In this document: positions 33,650 through 43,844 of the stretch, one piece after another
Layout of the letters: each line of letters starts with the position of its first letter
Position numbering within the stretch: position 1 is the first letter of the stretch
Source of the DNA: Euonymus europaeus
Lineage: Eukaryota > Streptophyta > Magnoliopsida > Celastrales > Celastraceae
Direction: 5' to 3'
Length of the DNA: 64,000 bases
Assembly: GCA_963580455.1 (NCBI GenBank)
Contig: OY756972.1
Coordinates: forward strand, 15,143,001 to 15,207,000
Translations under genes and position numbers: made by a program
Notes under the pieces: model-generated
What the model saw: only the letters and a program-made list of their open reading frames with translations
Told to the model about the DNA's origin: nothing
The model's database searches: none

Positions 33650-34713
33650 CCATCTTCTCCTTCCACCATTGTCCGAGCATCTTCCACCTCAGGTTGTATT
33701 TTTCTATCTTCTGTTTCTTTTCATTGCATTGCTTTTCCATACTTCGTCATTTTCACATTGCGGATTTTCACATTGCGGACAATGTTTCGTTTAGGTTGGG
33801 GGTGGTGGCATATTCATGCACTTTGATGTTTTGGTACTGGTACAATTAGTTTGAGTCAATTTTTCTATCTGGATTAGAAAGCAACTTTTAACACACTTTT
33901 GTCCACAAATACTAAGCCTTGTCGTAAGATGGATGATAATGCATATGACTAAGAATATTTTCTGGTTAAAGCACAAATGAGTGGAGAGAAATGAGTAAAC
34001 AACTTATGAACTTGCATTGATCTCTTGAAATGGATAATTGCTGTCAATGAACACCATTACATGGTTTGTGGAATGATTGGATGAATGCTAAGGATGATAT
34101 TGATCAATGTTTGAGAACAATGTTGTAATTTTACTGGGCCTTTGTTTGAGATGTTCTATATTATGAATTCGAGACAGAAAAAAGAAAGAAAAAAAAGAAA
34201 GAAGGAAGAAAAAAAGAAAAAAATTGTTATGTGTATTCGTCATTTGTCAGTAGATAAGTATTCCTATTAGTTTGTCAATTGAACAAATTTTGATCAATAG
34301 AATTCCAAAGCAGGTTTGTGGTACGACTGGTGGAAGTTCTAGACAGCTAATATACCTATCATTTTATCAATGTTTGTTTATTTGTTTGTCCTTAAATTGA
34401 CTTTTCTTCTGAGTGCATATCTATTTTTCAACTCCATGAGAGAAATTCATAGCACAGAAATCCTTCTCTACCCTGTGAGAATATGGAGTTGAGGCTTTTA
34501 CTGATAATATTTTGAGGTTATATGCATTATGGATTGTGGTATGAAGGTTTTGGCTTAGCACACACACACAAGTGTTGGAAGTTGTGACTATACTAATTTG
34601 GATAGGAATTGTGATCTCTTACCTTTTGTTCTAGTATTGTTACTTTCAATCATTTCTCATAACATTTTTACGCTTGAATTACTAGGGACTAGCAATAAGC
34701 TGGTTGGGGGTTA
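33650..34713 (+). other. 3' non-coding region with purine tracts
   Basis: It contains TTAGGTTGGGGGTGGTGG (33792-33809), an A/G-only run at about 34183-34224, and TGGTTGGGGGTTA (34701-34713) just before the 3' LTR. The last is the best candidate polypurine tract that primes plus-strand DNA synthesis. No gene is seen. Confidence 0.6.
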
Positions 34714-36237
34714 TGATAAGTGTCAGAATATACGTTTTTAAAGTGATAAAATACTACCAAAGCAATGCCAAGAAATTGTGCTTAAAAGCTGAATTTTCAA
34801 GATTATTGTACTTAAGATCTTCTTGGATGTTTTGCAGGTTAAGAGGTAGTAAGAGCTGTCGGAATGAGATTTGATCTTCAGCAAATTTTTAGAGGACACT
34901 TCAAGCTTTGCAGGAAGTGATGGTTCACAAAAATCAGAGTTCGTTTGGGCCTCTAAAGGTTGCCTCAAAGTCAAGTTTGGAAGTTATATCCGAAGCAGAA
35001 TTTCTGTTTGCAGACCAGACCTTTAGAAGCCCATAACTTGAGTGTCTGATGTCCAAAATGAGTGATTCAAAAGCCCATAATTATCTACACATTTGTATCT
35101 ACAATATTGATGAAGGGTTTGAGTTCATAATAGGCTTAGTTTAGGCCCAGAATTCAGTTACAAGATTAGTGTGTAATTGGAAGTTGATGTCATTGATGAT
35201 ACCATTTCCATTCAAAGAGTGGACAATCCACCACACGAATTTGATGGAAAATCCACCACCAAAAGATGGCACTAACTCCTCCACTATGTGCTCATTTTCT
35301 CTATAAATAGAGAGGAGAAGGAGTAGAAGAGAGAGCTTGGAGAAGGAGTGGAAGCAAAAAGAGGAGAAGGAAAAGAAGAAAACAAGGCTTGTATTTGTAA
35401 TTATGTTTTTATGTTTCATATTTTATTTGGTTATGTATAATTGAACTATTATTAGTTAGGGCTTGTCTTGAAGCCCTAAGCATGCTTTCAATTTTATAAG
35501 TTGTGTGGAATTCAATTTTTACAAGCATGATGATTTTTGATTTTTTCATGTTATGTGAGTTCTAGTATTGTGTTTCTTTGAGTAGTTAACTTTGAAACAT
35601 GTATTAGAATTAATTGTTGTAGAACATGGTCAATTGCCTTGTTGAATATGTTTTTTCTTGCAACATATAATTCAGTTGAAAATGAATTATGAAAAATCAA
35701 TTCTTGAATACCTAAGTACAAATACCATGTATTAGAATTCTTGTGACATTCATATTCTCTTTGCTCTTATTGGATTCTTGATTGTTGATTGATGCAGACG
35801 CCATGTTAGATTTCGATTAAGAATACACGTAATGAGGTAGACGTCATACACTTTACATGCAATTAAGAGAGAATCATACAACTTGAGTTTGACCATGATC
35901 TTGTTGTGAATGTTGTCATCATATGCTTGTTAAAATTGTTAGTCTATTACTTCTTATAAATTGTTTGAATGTTTTGTGGTGGATAGTGAGTCTTAGCTAT
36001 TGTTTTCATTAATATCAATTTTCATTCTTGTTCTCAACGTCAATTTCTTTGTCTTAATTTTTATCTATTACAAGATTTAACCCCCCTTTTCCCCCTTTTA
36101 TAATTGTATCAATTATATTCAAGTGTTAGATTGTATATCTATTAGCATCACTCCTTGTGGGATCGACTCTTACTTGTTCACTAAATATTAATTGTACATT
36201 TGTAAGTATATTTTAAATTGTTACTAACGACATAACA
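34714..36237 (+). repeat. 3' LTR of Athila-like element
   Basis: It is 1524 bp, starts TGATAAGTGTC and ends CGACATAACA. Compared with the 5' LTR it has about 25 single-base differences by eye and an extra segment of about 53 bp at 35120-35172. TATA box at 35302-35309. Confidence 0.95.
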
Positions 36238-36242
36238 TTTGG
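36238..36242. repeat. Target-site duplication TTTGG, right copy
   Basis: Repeats 24665-24669. Deleting the element and one copy restores a continuous Tat-like gag reading across the junction (…FDGQ followed by TDPVTHLESY). Confidence 0.93.
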
Positions 36243-36700
36243 CCGTCAAATAATTCAAACGCCGGTAAGACCATTCGTCTGGGAACATCATATCTTCTAA
36301 TTTCTCTGAAAAATGGCAAGGTAGTCAAGCTATCTAGGGCCTGCATAGCCCGTTGGTGTGCTACCGAGATCAGATCTGTCCCGGCTGCATCAGGTTCACT
36401 TTCACCTCTCTTGTGCACCGGGTAGTCACTCCTTCGAGGTGTGCTCTCCGCAAATTCCGATCTTCGATCCTCTCCCTTCCTATTATCTTTATATTCCTCC
36501 AATCTCCCCCCACCGTGACCACTCCTCAGGCGAGATTGCGAGTTTCGGTCAAGAGTCGGGCTCCTTCTTGTCTGGTAACTCCTTTCGGCCGTATCGTGAC
36601 GTTCTCTTCCACTCCACGTATCACACGTCTTCCTTTTTCCTTCCATTTGTGTTCTTTGGAGCCCCCTTTCTAGACTTTCGAGGTATTGTTCCCACTTCAT
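36243..36700 (-). pseudogene. Gag of Tat-like element, N-terminal part
   Basis: From 36700 down the frame begins MKWEQYLESLERGLQRTQME, has a long Arg-rich, charged stretch (TWSGRERHDTAERSYQTRRS), and ends DSLTTLPFFREIRRYDVPRR, then ELFDGQ at the insertion point. This Arg-rich N-terminus followed by the FDG-x-TDP block is usual for Tat-type gag. It is separated from its C-terminal part by the 11.6-kb insertion. Confidence 0.78.
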
Positions 36701-36908
36701 GCAGGTTGTGTCTGGTCTCCGGGATTATTGTCCGGGTGACTTGACGGCCTTCTCCCCGGATACTCGTTCTCCTCTTGTGCCTGTATCGGGACAACAAATC
36801 ATCCTCTTCGCCTGCTAGTGGGATGTGTTCAATCCATGGTCCTTCTATCTACGATCTTGTCATTTTCATCCGGTAGCTTAGTCAAAAGTTTTCGTGGGAA
36901 AAACTTTG

Positions 36909-36926
36909 CTCCCACTGTGGTCGCCA
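36909..36926 (-). promoter_or_regulatory. Candidate primer-binding site of Tat-like element
   Basis: Minus-strand TGGCGACCACAGTGGGAG lies three bases after the LTR end CCCCCACA. Position and TGGCGAC start fit a primer site; the matching tRNA was not determined. Confidence 0.5.
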
Positions 36927-36929
36927 AAT

Positions 36930-37795
36930 TGTGGGGGATTAATCTCTCACCCTACCCCACCTCCGTAAAGGCCACTGCCTCTCCGTAATCGGACAAGGAC
37001 GGTAACTATAAACGTTACCGAGGTTGTTCCCAACCTCTTTCTCTCTATATCTTGTTGTTTCTTTTCTTCTCCTTTGCCTTTGTCTTTTTGTCTCTCTTTT
37101 TACCTTTTCTTCTTTGTCTATTTATATCGTTCTCTTAATCATCGTTCCCATATTAAAGATGACTTACGATTATTTTATTTTAGTTCGGCTCCAAAGAATA
37201 ACTGAACGACCACACAAATTATAGATTGTTTAAAGGACAAGGATGAGCCGAACCAGATAAGTCCGGATTACAAATGTCCTATAAGTAGATCAACACATGT
37301 TCGTTCATTAATATCGACTAGAAGCCGAACCATGTCAGTCCAGAATGATACGTGTAATATTTAAGTTAACGATTTTGAAAGACAAGGACGAGCCGAACCA
37401 AATAAGTTCGGCACGACACATGTCCTATAAACATGTCAACACGCGTCTGGTGGTTTATATACACCACACTAACCATGTTCGGTTTGGGGTCGAGAAACCG
37501 AAACCCGTCTGCCAGTTCCCTGCCCTGGGAGTCACTGACAGATGTAAGTCGCAGGATGTGCAGCCTTACGGTAGGGACCACCTGCCGCTTTAGAAGTGGT
37601 CGAATGCCTCTACGAGGGTTCGAACTCACAACCTCCACTTCCCCCGTTAAGAGTTTTGACAAGGTGGGTACCGCTCAGCCATATGCCCTGGGGGCCTAAC
37701 CATGTTAACATGGAGAGTTCGGACAAGAAGAGAGAGAGATGCGAGCATACCAATATTTTGGGCGGGAGTTATGGCTCTCCTTTGATAACTGCACC
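36930..37795 (-). repeat. 5' LTR of Tat-like element (outer boundary uncertain), with SINE insertion
   Basis: In minus orientation the LTR ends AATCCCCCACA at 36930. Its outer end is placed only roughly near 37795. It contains an internal duplication of about 145-bp period (GGACAAGGATGAGCCGAACC at 37235 and GACAAGGACGAGCCGAACC at 37381, each followed by TGTCCTATAA) and a SINE at 37480-37695. No second LTR copy is in the window to confirm the length. Confidence 0.5.
37469..37706 (-). mobile_element. tRNA-derived SINE (37480-37695) with 11-bp TSD
   Basis: Read on the minus strand from 37695, AGGGCATATGGCTGAGCGGT holds an A box, and GTTGTGAGTTCGAACCC about 45 bp on holds a B box, as in tRNA-derived Pol III promoters. 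The body continues for about 140 bp. Direct copies of CTAACCATGTT flank it at 37469-37479 and 37696-37706. The 3' tail is not a clear poly(A). It is not a working tRNA: there is no cloverleaf beyond the boxes. Confidence 0.75.
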
Positions 37796-37810
37796 TTTCA
37801 CTAATACGTA

Positions 37811-37853
37811 ATAATCTATGTGGCACGATTAGGTATCGTGCCACATAGATTAT
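37811..37853. repeat. Perfect 19-bp inverted repeat (hairpin)
   Basis: ATAATCTATGTGGCACGAT (37811-37829) and its exact reverse complement (37835-37853) are separated by TAGGT. No mismatch occurs in 19 pairs. There is no T-run or gene next to it. Confidence 0.8.
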
Positions 37854-38639
37854 GTGCACTTAGAGATGTTTCTTTTTTAAGATACATATCATTTTTTATT
37901 ATTTTTTTGAACAGAGCTGTTGATATGTATTATTTATCAGTCTGGTGATTATTTAAACGGACAAGATTAAAGAATAACGACGCCTCTTTCAAGGGATTGC
38001 AGCGTATGAGAAATTAGTAAATTAATGAATCCAAATGGCTCACGAGATAAAATAATTAGAATTATATTTTTAATCAGCTCCCCATTTTTGACTCAATAAA
38101 CTTGCTCACGCTTTGACGAACATCACCCTTTTAATTAACCGCAGAGTACATGTATTATTATCATATACTACGAGACAGATTAAATTTATGTTTTTTGAAA
38201 AGAGCATGTGCTCCTGGATTATTTTTTCCTTTTTCTAATGCTAGCCATTAGGCTTTTTTATATAGATATATAGACTAGCCACTCCGTTCGATTGGATTCT
38301 TTTTATTTTTTTTAGTAATCGTCCCTCCCTTATAAGTAAACATCCAATTTCTTAAAAAGAAATCAATTTTTTTATGAGACAATTATCAAGAAGTATATGC
38401 TGAATAAAATTTATTTAAAAAAAACCAAAAAAAATATTATTACGAACATCGATTGTGAATTACTTATATGGTCCTTTACTTTTAAAAAATTACGGAATCA
38501 AAATGAATTTGCCATTGACACTTTTTTCTTTCTCATATTTTCTCCAACACTCATGCGCATGACATCATGAGTTTTTGATTTTTTTTCTTTTTTTTAAACG
38601 AAACTCCAAAGTTATTTATCTTTCAATAGATATGACAAA

Positions 38640-38644
<5 letters not shown>
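37854..38644. other. AT-rich non-coding stretch
   Basis: No gene, LTR end or RNA gene recognised. Several A and T homopolymer runs are present. Confidence 0.5.

Positions 38645-38676
<32 letters not shown>
38645..38676. repeat. (AT)n microsatellite at LINE 5' junction
   Basis: About 16 AT units lie directly before the first recognisable LINE codon. The LINE 3' tail also holds AATATATAT, so the target duplication may lie within this AT tract. Confidence 0.85.
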
Positions 38677-38679
<3 letters not shown>

Positions 38680-41600
38680 AAGCTTGGGCACGACATGAGG
38701 GTTGTGAAGAGGTTATTCGAGCTTCATGGCGGGGAGATATTGGCTCGCGAGACTGGGATGGTTTAAATTCCAGGATTACTAATTGCAGCCAGCGGTTATC
38801 TGATTGGAATTGGTCCATTTTTGGCCATATTCAGGCTAATTTAAAGAAGAAGCAATCGTTGTTGGAAAGGCTCCTTAGGAATTCGAGTACGGCTGGATCC
38901 TCTGAAGCTAAAGATCTTAAATTGGAAATTATGGAATTATTGAATCGGGAGGAAATTCTCTGGAGACAGCGGTCTAAGCAATTGTGGCTAAAAGATGGTG
39001 ATTCAAATACAAAATTTTTCCACAGATACGCCTCTAAGAGGAAAGAGAGAAATCTAATCCATTGTATCCGTGATCCACATGGCAACCTCCATTCTTCACC
39101 AGTTGGAATTGTTGCTGCTGTGGTTCAGTTTTATGAAGATCTTTTCTCAACGGAGGGGCCCACTGGTATTGATGAGGTTCTAGAGGGAATGCCGTGTAAG
39201 GTAGATCCCTCTATGAACGACTCTCTGTGTGCTGTGTTTCAGGCAGAGGAGGTAGTCTCAGCTCTGAAGGAGATGCATCCTTCTAAGGCTCCTGGTCCTG
39301 ACAGACTGAGTGCTTTCTTTTATCAAAAGTATTGGCAGATTGTGGGAGTAGATGTTATCGCAACTGTTCTGAATTTTTTAAATAATGGTGGTGACTTAAC
39401 GGCCATAAATCAGACTTATGTGGTACTTATTCCTAAGGTGAAGAACCCACTGATGGTTGCTGATTTTAGACCCATTAGTCTCTGTAATGTAATTCTCAAG
39501 TTGGTGGCGAAGGTTTTGGCTAATAGGTTGCGTCGTGTTTTGCCATCAATAATCTCTGAGACTCAAAGTGCTTTTGTGCCAGGTCGCCAAATTTATGATA
39601 ACATACTTATAGCCCATGAATCTTTGCATTATCTGAAAAATAAAAGAGCTGGTCAGGAAGGTTTTCTGGCTCTTAAACTCGACATGATGAAGGCATATGA
39701 CAGAGTCGAGTGGTCTTTTTTGGAAAGGATGATGACAGCTTTGGGTTTTCACCATAGATGGATTGGCCTGGTAATGCAATTGGTCACTACAGTCCGCTAC
39801 TCAATCCTTATTAATGGCAGACCTCATGGAAATATTATCCCAACTCGAGGCCTCCGTCAAGGTGACCCGCTTTCTGCCTATCTTTTTCTCCTGTGTACTG
39901 AAGGCCTCACTCACTTGCTTCATAAAGCTACAGTTAACGGCAATATGAGTGGGGTGTCTATTAGTCGAACATCTCCACCCATTTCCAATCTACTATTTGC
40001 GGATGACAGTCTATTATTTTGCGGGGCTACTACCCATGAATGCAGAGCTTTAGTGCATAATCTTGTTCTCTATGAGAAGAGTTCTGGGCAGCGAGTTAAT
40101 AAGCGCAAGTCATCTATTTTTTTCAGCGCTAATGTCTCTTCCAGTACTCGGCGAAATCTGAAGCAAATTTTGGGTGTTAATCATATTATGGGTTGTGATC
40201 GGTACTTAGGTATTCCCATCATGGTTGGAAGGGCAAAAACTCAGATTTTTGATGGTATTAAAGATCGAATTTGGGGAAGAATTCAAGGGTGGTGGAGCAA
40301 GACTTTATCACGAGCCGGTAAAGAAACTTTGGTGAAATCGGTTCTTCAATCGATTCCCACTTTTATGATGAGTTGCTTCAAAATTCCCAGCTTGGTTTGT
40401 GATGAAATTAATAGGATGATCCGAAGGTTTTGGTAGGGCAATGGTGCTGATAAACCAATGCACTGAATTAGTTGGAAAGAGATGTGCAAGGCAAAGTCTG
40501 ATGGTGGTATGGGTTTTAGGGATATTGCATGTTTTAATTCTGCTCTCTTAGCCAAACAATGCTGGCGCATTGTGCATAATCCCACTTCTTTAGCTGCCAG
40601 GGTCCTCAAAGGAAGGTATTTTCCTAGAAGTTCCCTCGGGTCAGCCGCAAGAGGAACCAACCCGTCATATATTTGGACGAGTTTATTATCGGGGAGAGAC
40701 ATGCTTTTTCATGGAGCCCGGTGGAGGGTGGGCAATGGTCTGTCAATCCGAATATTCGATGACAATTGGGTTCCTAATTGCTACTCTTTGCAACATAATA
40801 TGTGTATTGGTTTGCATCGGGATGATTATGTGGCTGTTTTATTGGAGGAAGATTTGGGGATTTGGAAGGAAGCTATGATTCGTCATTCCTTCCCTCCTCA
40901 TGTTGCGGATAAGATTATGAAGATACCCTTGAGTCAAAGGCGACCTCCCGATAAAATTATTTGGCCTCACACTAAGGATGGGATATATACTGTTAAATCA
41001 GGTTATCACTATGGCCAGTCCACTTCATCTGATGATGTTTCTCTGGCCCCCGAAACTGTAGATGCTGAGCGAGTAATGTGGAACAAGTTATGGAGACTTC
41101 CAACCACTCCAAAAATCAAGAATTTTATATGGCGTGCTTGTAAAAATTCTTTGCCTACACGTGATAATTTGCAAAGGTGGGGCATTATTGCTCATGTCGA
41201 ATGCCCAGTATGTGGAGATTCCATGGAGAGTTTGTTCCACATTTTATTTGAATGTCCAGCTGCAACCCAGGTATGGAATGCTTTAAATTTGAGGGTTGTG
41301 CTTGATTTTAATCCAAGGGAGAGTATGGAGGTTTGGTTTGGCCGGCTATTAAATAGGCAAGCTGCTGATTGCATTCAATTAATTGTGGCTACATTATGGA
41401 TGCTGTGGTTTAATCGGAATAAGGGAGTCTTTGATTTTCTATGTTTTACACCAATGCATATTGTTCAAGCTGTGACCAATTTAGTGAGAGACTATGCTGA
41501 GGCTAACATTCCAACTTCTCAAAACGTTGCTCCTGGTTTGGCCCGACAGCTAATATTGTGGTGTCGACCTCCTGCTGGTCATATTAAAATCAATGTAGAT

Positions 41601-42044
41601 GCTGCATTTTCGGATAGTTTCATCGGTTTGGGAGTAGTCTTGAGGGACGAGGAGGGAGATGTATTGGGGTCAGCAATGTTACGGCGCCCTCACTGCAGTG
41701 ATATATGCCAAGGGGAGGCTGCAGCTATGTTGGCAGGTCTTCAATTTGCATATGATTGTGGTTTTCGGCATATATTGGTAGAATCTGATTCCAGTACGGT
41801 CGTTCAACATGCTCTTTTGGAGGGTCCCAATTTTCTGCCGTATGGTGTCTTAATTGACCATATACAGTTTACGCTCCAAAGTTTCCTTTTCTTTCAAGTG
41901 CACCATGTTCGCCGTAGTGCCAACTCTGTCGCACATGGTTTGGCACAATTAGCTCTAAGGCAAGAGCATGACTTGTTTCTTATGGAGGAATATCCTCCTG
42001 AAATTTATCATCTTGTAACACAGGATGCTTTATCCTCTTCTTAA
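38677..42044 (+). pseudogene. LINE ORF2: reverse transcriptase, zinc finger, RNase H; two in-frame stops
   Basis: One frame runs through. RT blocks are LIPKVKNPLMVADFRPISLC, QSAFVPGRQIYDNILIAHES, LKLDMMKAYDRVEWSFLE, GLRQGDPLSAYLFLLC and the active-site NLLFADDSLLFC (FADD). After RT come two stops, TAG at 40434-40436 and TGA at 40464-40466, both at places where plant L1 proteins have Trp. Then follow the zinc-finger region of reverse transcriptases (TTPKIKNFIWRACKNSLPTR, CPVCGDSMESLFHILFECP) and RNase H (INVDAAFSDSFIGLGVVLRD, GEAAAMLAGL, VESDSSTVV, RRSANSVAHGLAQLAL). Apart from these stops the frame is intact, so the copy is fairly young. Confidence 0.9.
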
Positions 42045-42079
42045 TATATGAGTCTTTTCATGATCAAAAAATATATATT
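38677..42079 (+). mobile_element. 5'-truncated plant L1-type LINE
   Basis: Only ORF2 from the linker after the endonuclease onward is present: no ORF1 and no endonuclease. Coding starts at 38677 within FKAWARHEGCEEVIRASWRG and ends at 42044. A short A/T tail (ATCAAAAAATATATATTT, 42062-42079) closes the element. 5' truncation is usual for target-primed reverse transcription. Confidence 0.88.
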
Positions 42080-43844
42080 TAACTCGTAGATCGCTCAATA
42101 GAGAGCAACAATGCAAATCTTTCTCTACCTGTTTAGTTGTGGACATAATTCAAATACTATTTCGGAAAGCTGGAGTATGTTTGATTTGACTTTTCAAAAT
42201 CGTTATGTTTTTAAAAACGAAAAATGCATGTGAGAATTCGTTTGAGTGTTGAGCTTTTAAAAACTAGTGTTAGAAATTTGAGAATTTAAAAACAAAAACA
42301 TCAAAATAATATTTTGGACGATTTTAGAAAGGACCAATGGAGTTATTGTAAATAAAATGTACTTGATTTTGTTATTTGTGTTTGCTTCCTTCTTTACTCT
42401 CTCACTCCATCCGACATTTTTGTGGAACTCACGCTGTCAGTGACCAATTTTCACCGTCTGGAGATCATTTACGACGTGGATCGTCTTCAAAAAATTGCAA
42501 GATGACAAGAAAGAAAACCAACGAACAACCACTCATTTCGTCAACTGTAGTTGCTGCAATAGCGTTTTAAGGATGAGACAACTGTTTTTGAGGAAAACGA
42601 CTAGATTTAGGCACCATGCTCAACCCAATGACATCCACGACTCACATTAATCTCGTTGGACTCAAGAGCACCTGACCCAATCATTGGCGGATCATCTCAG
42701 TTATCGGAGGGCTTGCCTCGATGTTGATATGAAATGGGTCCATTTTAACCCGATTTGGATGAATTTTAATTTAATTTGTATGAGTTTTAGTTACATTTGG
42801 ATGAATTTCAGTTAAACTTGGACGAAGAATTGCATGTTTTTCTGTTCTTTAACGATCTCATTAGATCATGGCTCTAAAATAATATTTCAATTTTTCCTTT
42901 TCTTTTCTTTTCTTTTCTTTGTCTGAGTAAGTTAATTCAAGAGATTGGTTATTGGAGTTTCACAAATTCCAAGAAAAATACATTATTTATGAAATAGTAG
43001 AAGGAATGATGATTGTCAACTTTAAGTGCTTGTTCTTAAATTAAAGAATTTTAAGTACAAATTATTCATCAGCACAATCCTTTTGCTTAAAGCCAAACCA
43101 GTTATGATGAGATCTAAATCACAGATTAGTAAATCTACAAAATTTACAAAATTCTTTAAAAATACAAAATTTACACTTAAAAAGTTTAGTGGAAAATATA
43201 AAATTGAAACGGATTGATTATTTGTAAAAACTGATAAGGATGAATGAGTGTTTGATTTGAATGATCAAAATTAATAAAAAAAATAAAAATAAAAGACGTC
43301 TATTTATCCACCCAGGTGGCTGCCGTTGCCTTTCCATGTGGTATGAAGAAACGACAGCTGTAATGTTGATGATGTGATGGGGCTTGCTTCAGTGGTATTT
43401 TCCTTTTATTATACTCCAACAATAAGTATTACTTAAAGGAATATATTTTGTTTGTTTCTTGGTTTTGAGAAACTCAAACTCAACCTGCTCTACTTTTTCA
43501 CTTATCACGATTTTCAGCTTTATCTTCACGGGAGGATTCTTTTCCTCCTCCAGTTTCTCAAAACCTCGTCACTCATGCATTTTTTTTACTTTTCTTCGTC
43601 TTTTAAATTGAATTTCTCTGCTGATATTTTTCCCAACTGTTTTGTTCAATTCTAAATGGGTTTCTCTTAAAACGAGGAGCATTAAAAAAATCCCAACTAA
43701 CCATTTAGAAATGCATGGTTGGTACTTGGAAGTGGAGGAGACTTGAAAATGACTTTAAATTACTATTCTCTCGTTGTTGAAGGAGGAAATTATTGGGAGC
43801 TGTTGGCTGTATGTTAGTTGGGTCCTTGTTTTTTCAAGGGAGAA
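42080..43844. other. Intergenic, upstream of the fucosyltransferase-like gene
   Basis: No gene. It holds three to four imperfect copies of an about 22-bp word (ATTTGGATGAATTTTAGTTAA) at 42753-42824 and a (CTTTT)n run at about 42893-42921. The final few hundred bases should contain promoter and 5' leader of the downstream gene; I cannot identify a convincing TATA box or leader intron. Confidence 0.5.

Larger units (their letters stand above)
24670..36237 (+). mobile_element. Nearly complete Athila-like Ty3/gypsy retrotransposon
   Basis: The element is 11,568 bp with LTRs at both ends, a 5-bp TSD, tRNA-Asp primer site, gag-protease-RT-RNase H-integrase in a single frame, an extra gene in the envelope position and a purine tract before the 3' LTR. 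By eye I count about 25 single-base differences between LTRs (close to 2%) and one indel of about 53 bp. In-frame stops at 27446, 27604, 31622 and near 31649, and a frameshift near 31819, mean this copy cannot encode the full polyprotein without suppression. It is inserted in gag of the Tat-like element in opposite orientation. Confidence 0.95.
16946..37795 (-). mobile_element. Tat-like Ty3/gypsy element, interrupted by the Athila-like element
   Basis: On the minus strand the order is 5' LTR (about 37795-36930), primer site (36926-36909), gag (36700-36243 and 24664-23950), protease, RT, RNase H, a second archaeal-type RNase H, integrase (to about 20060), then an antisense gene (19420-17126). 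Dual RNase H and an antisense extra gene are hallmarks of the Tat lineage. Stops and frameshifts are frequent. Gag is split by the 24670-36237 insertion. The 3' LTR is not visible: the left end at about 16946 is cut by the LTR copy ending at 16945. Boundaries are approximate. Confidence 0.75.

Noticed and set aside
35141..35419. Phe/Ser-rich minus-strand frame repeated at 25055-25321
   Set aside because: It arises from the GA-rich LTR segment on the other strand and appears in both LTRs only because they are duplicates.
36358..36744. Plus-strand frames opposite the Tat-like gag
   Set aside because: The minus strand carries the recognisable gag; the plus-strand frames are its shadows and Ser/Phe-rich for that reason.
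37480..37695. tRNA gene
   Set aside because: A and B boxes are present, but spacing and the flanking 11-bp duplication show a SINE. No complete cloverleaf can be drawn.
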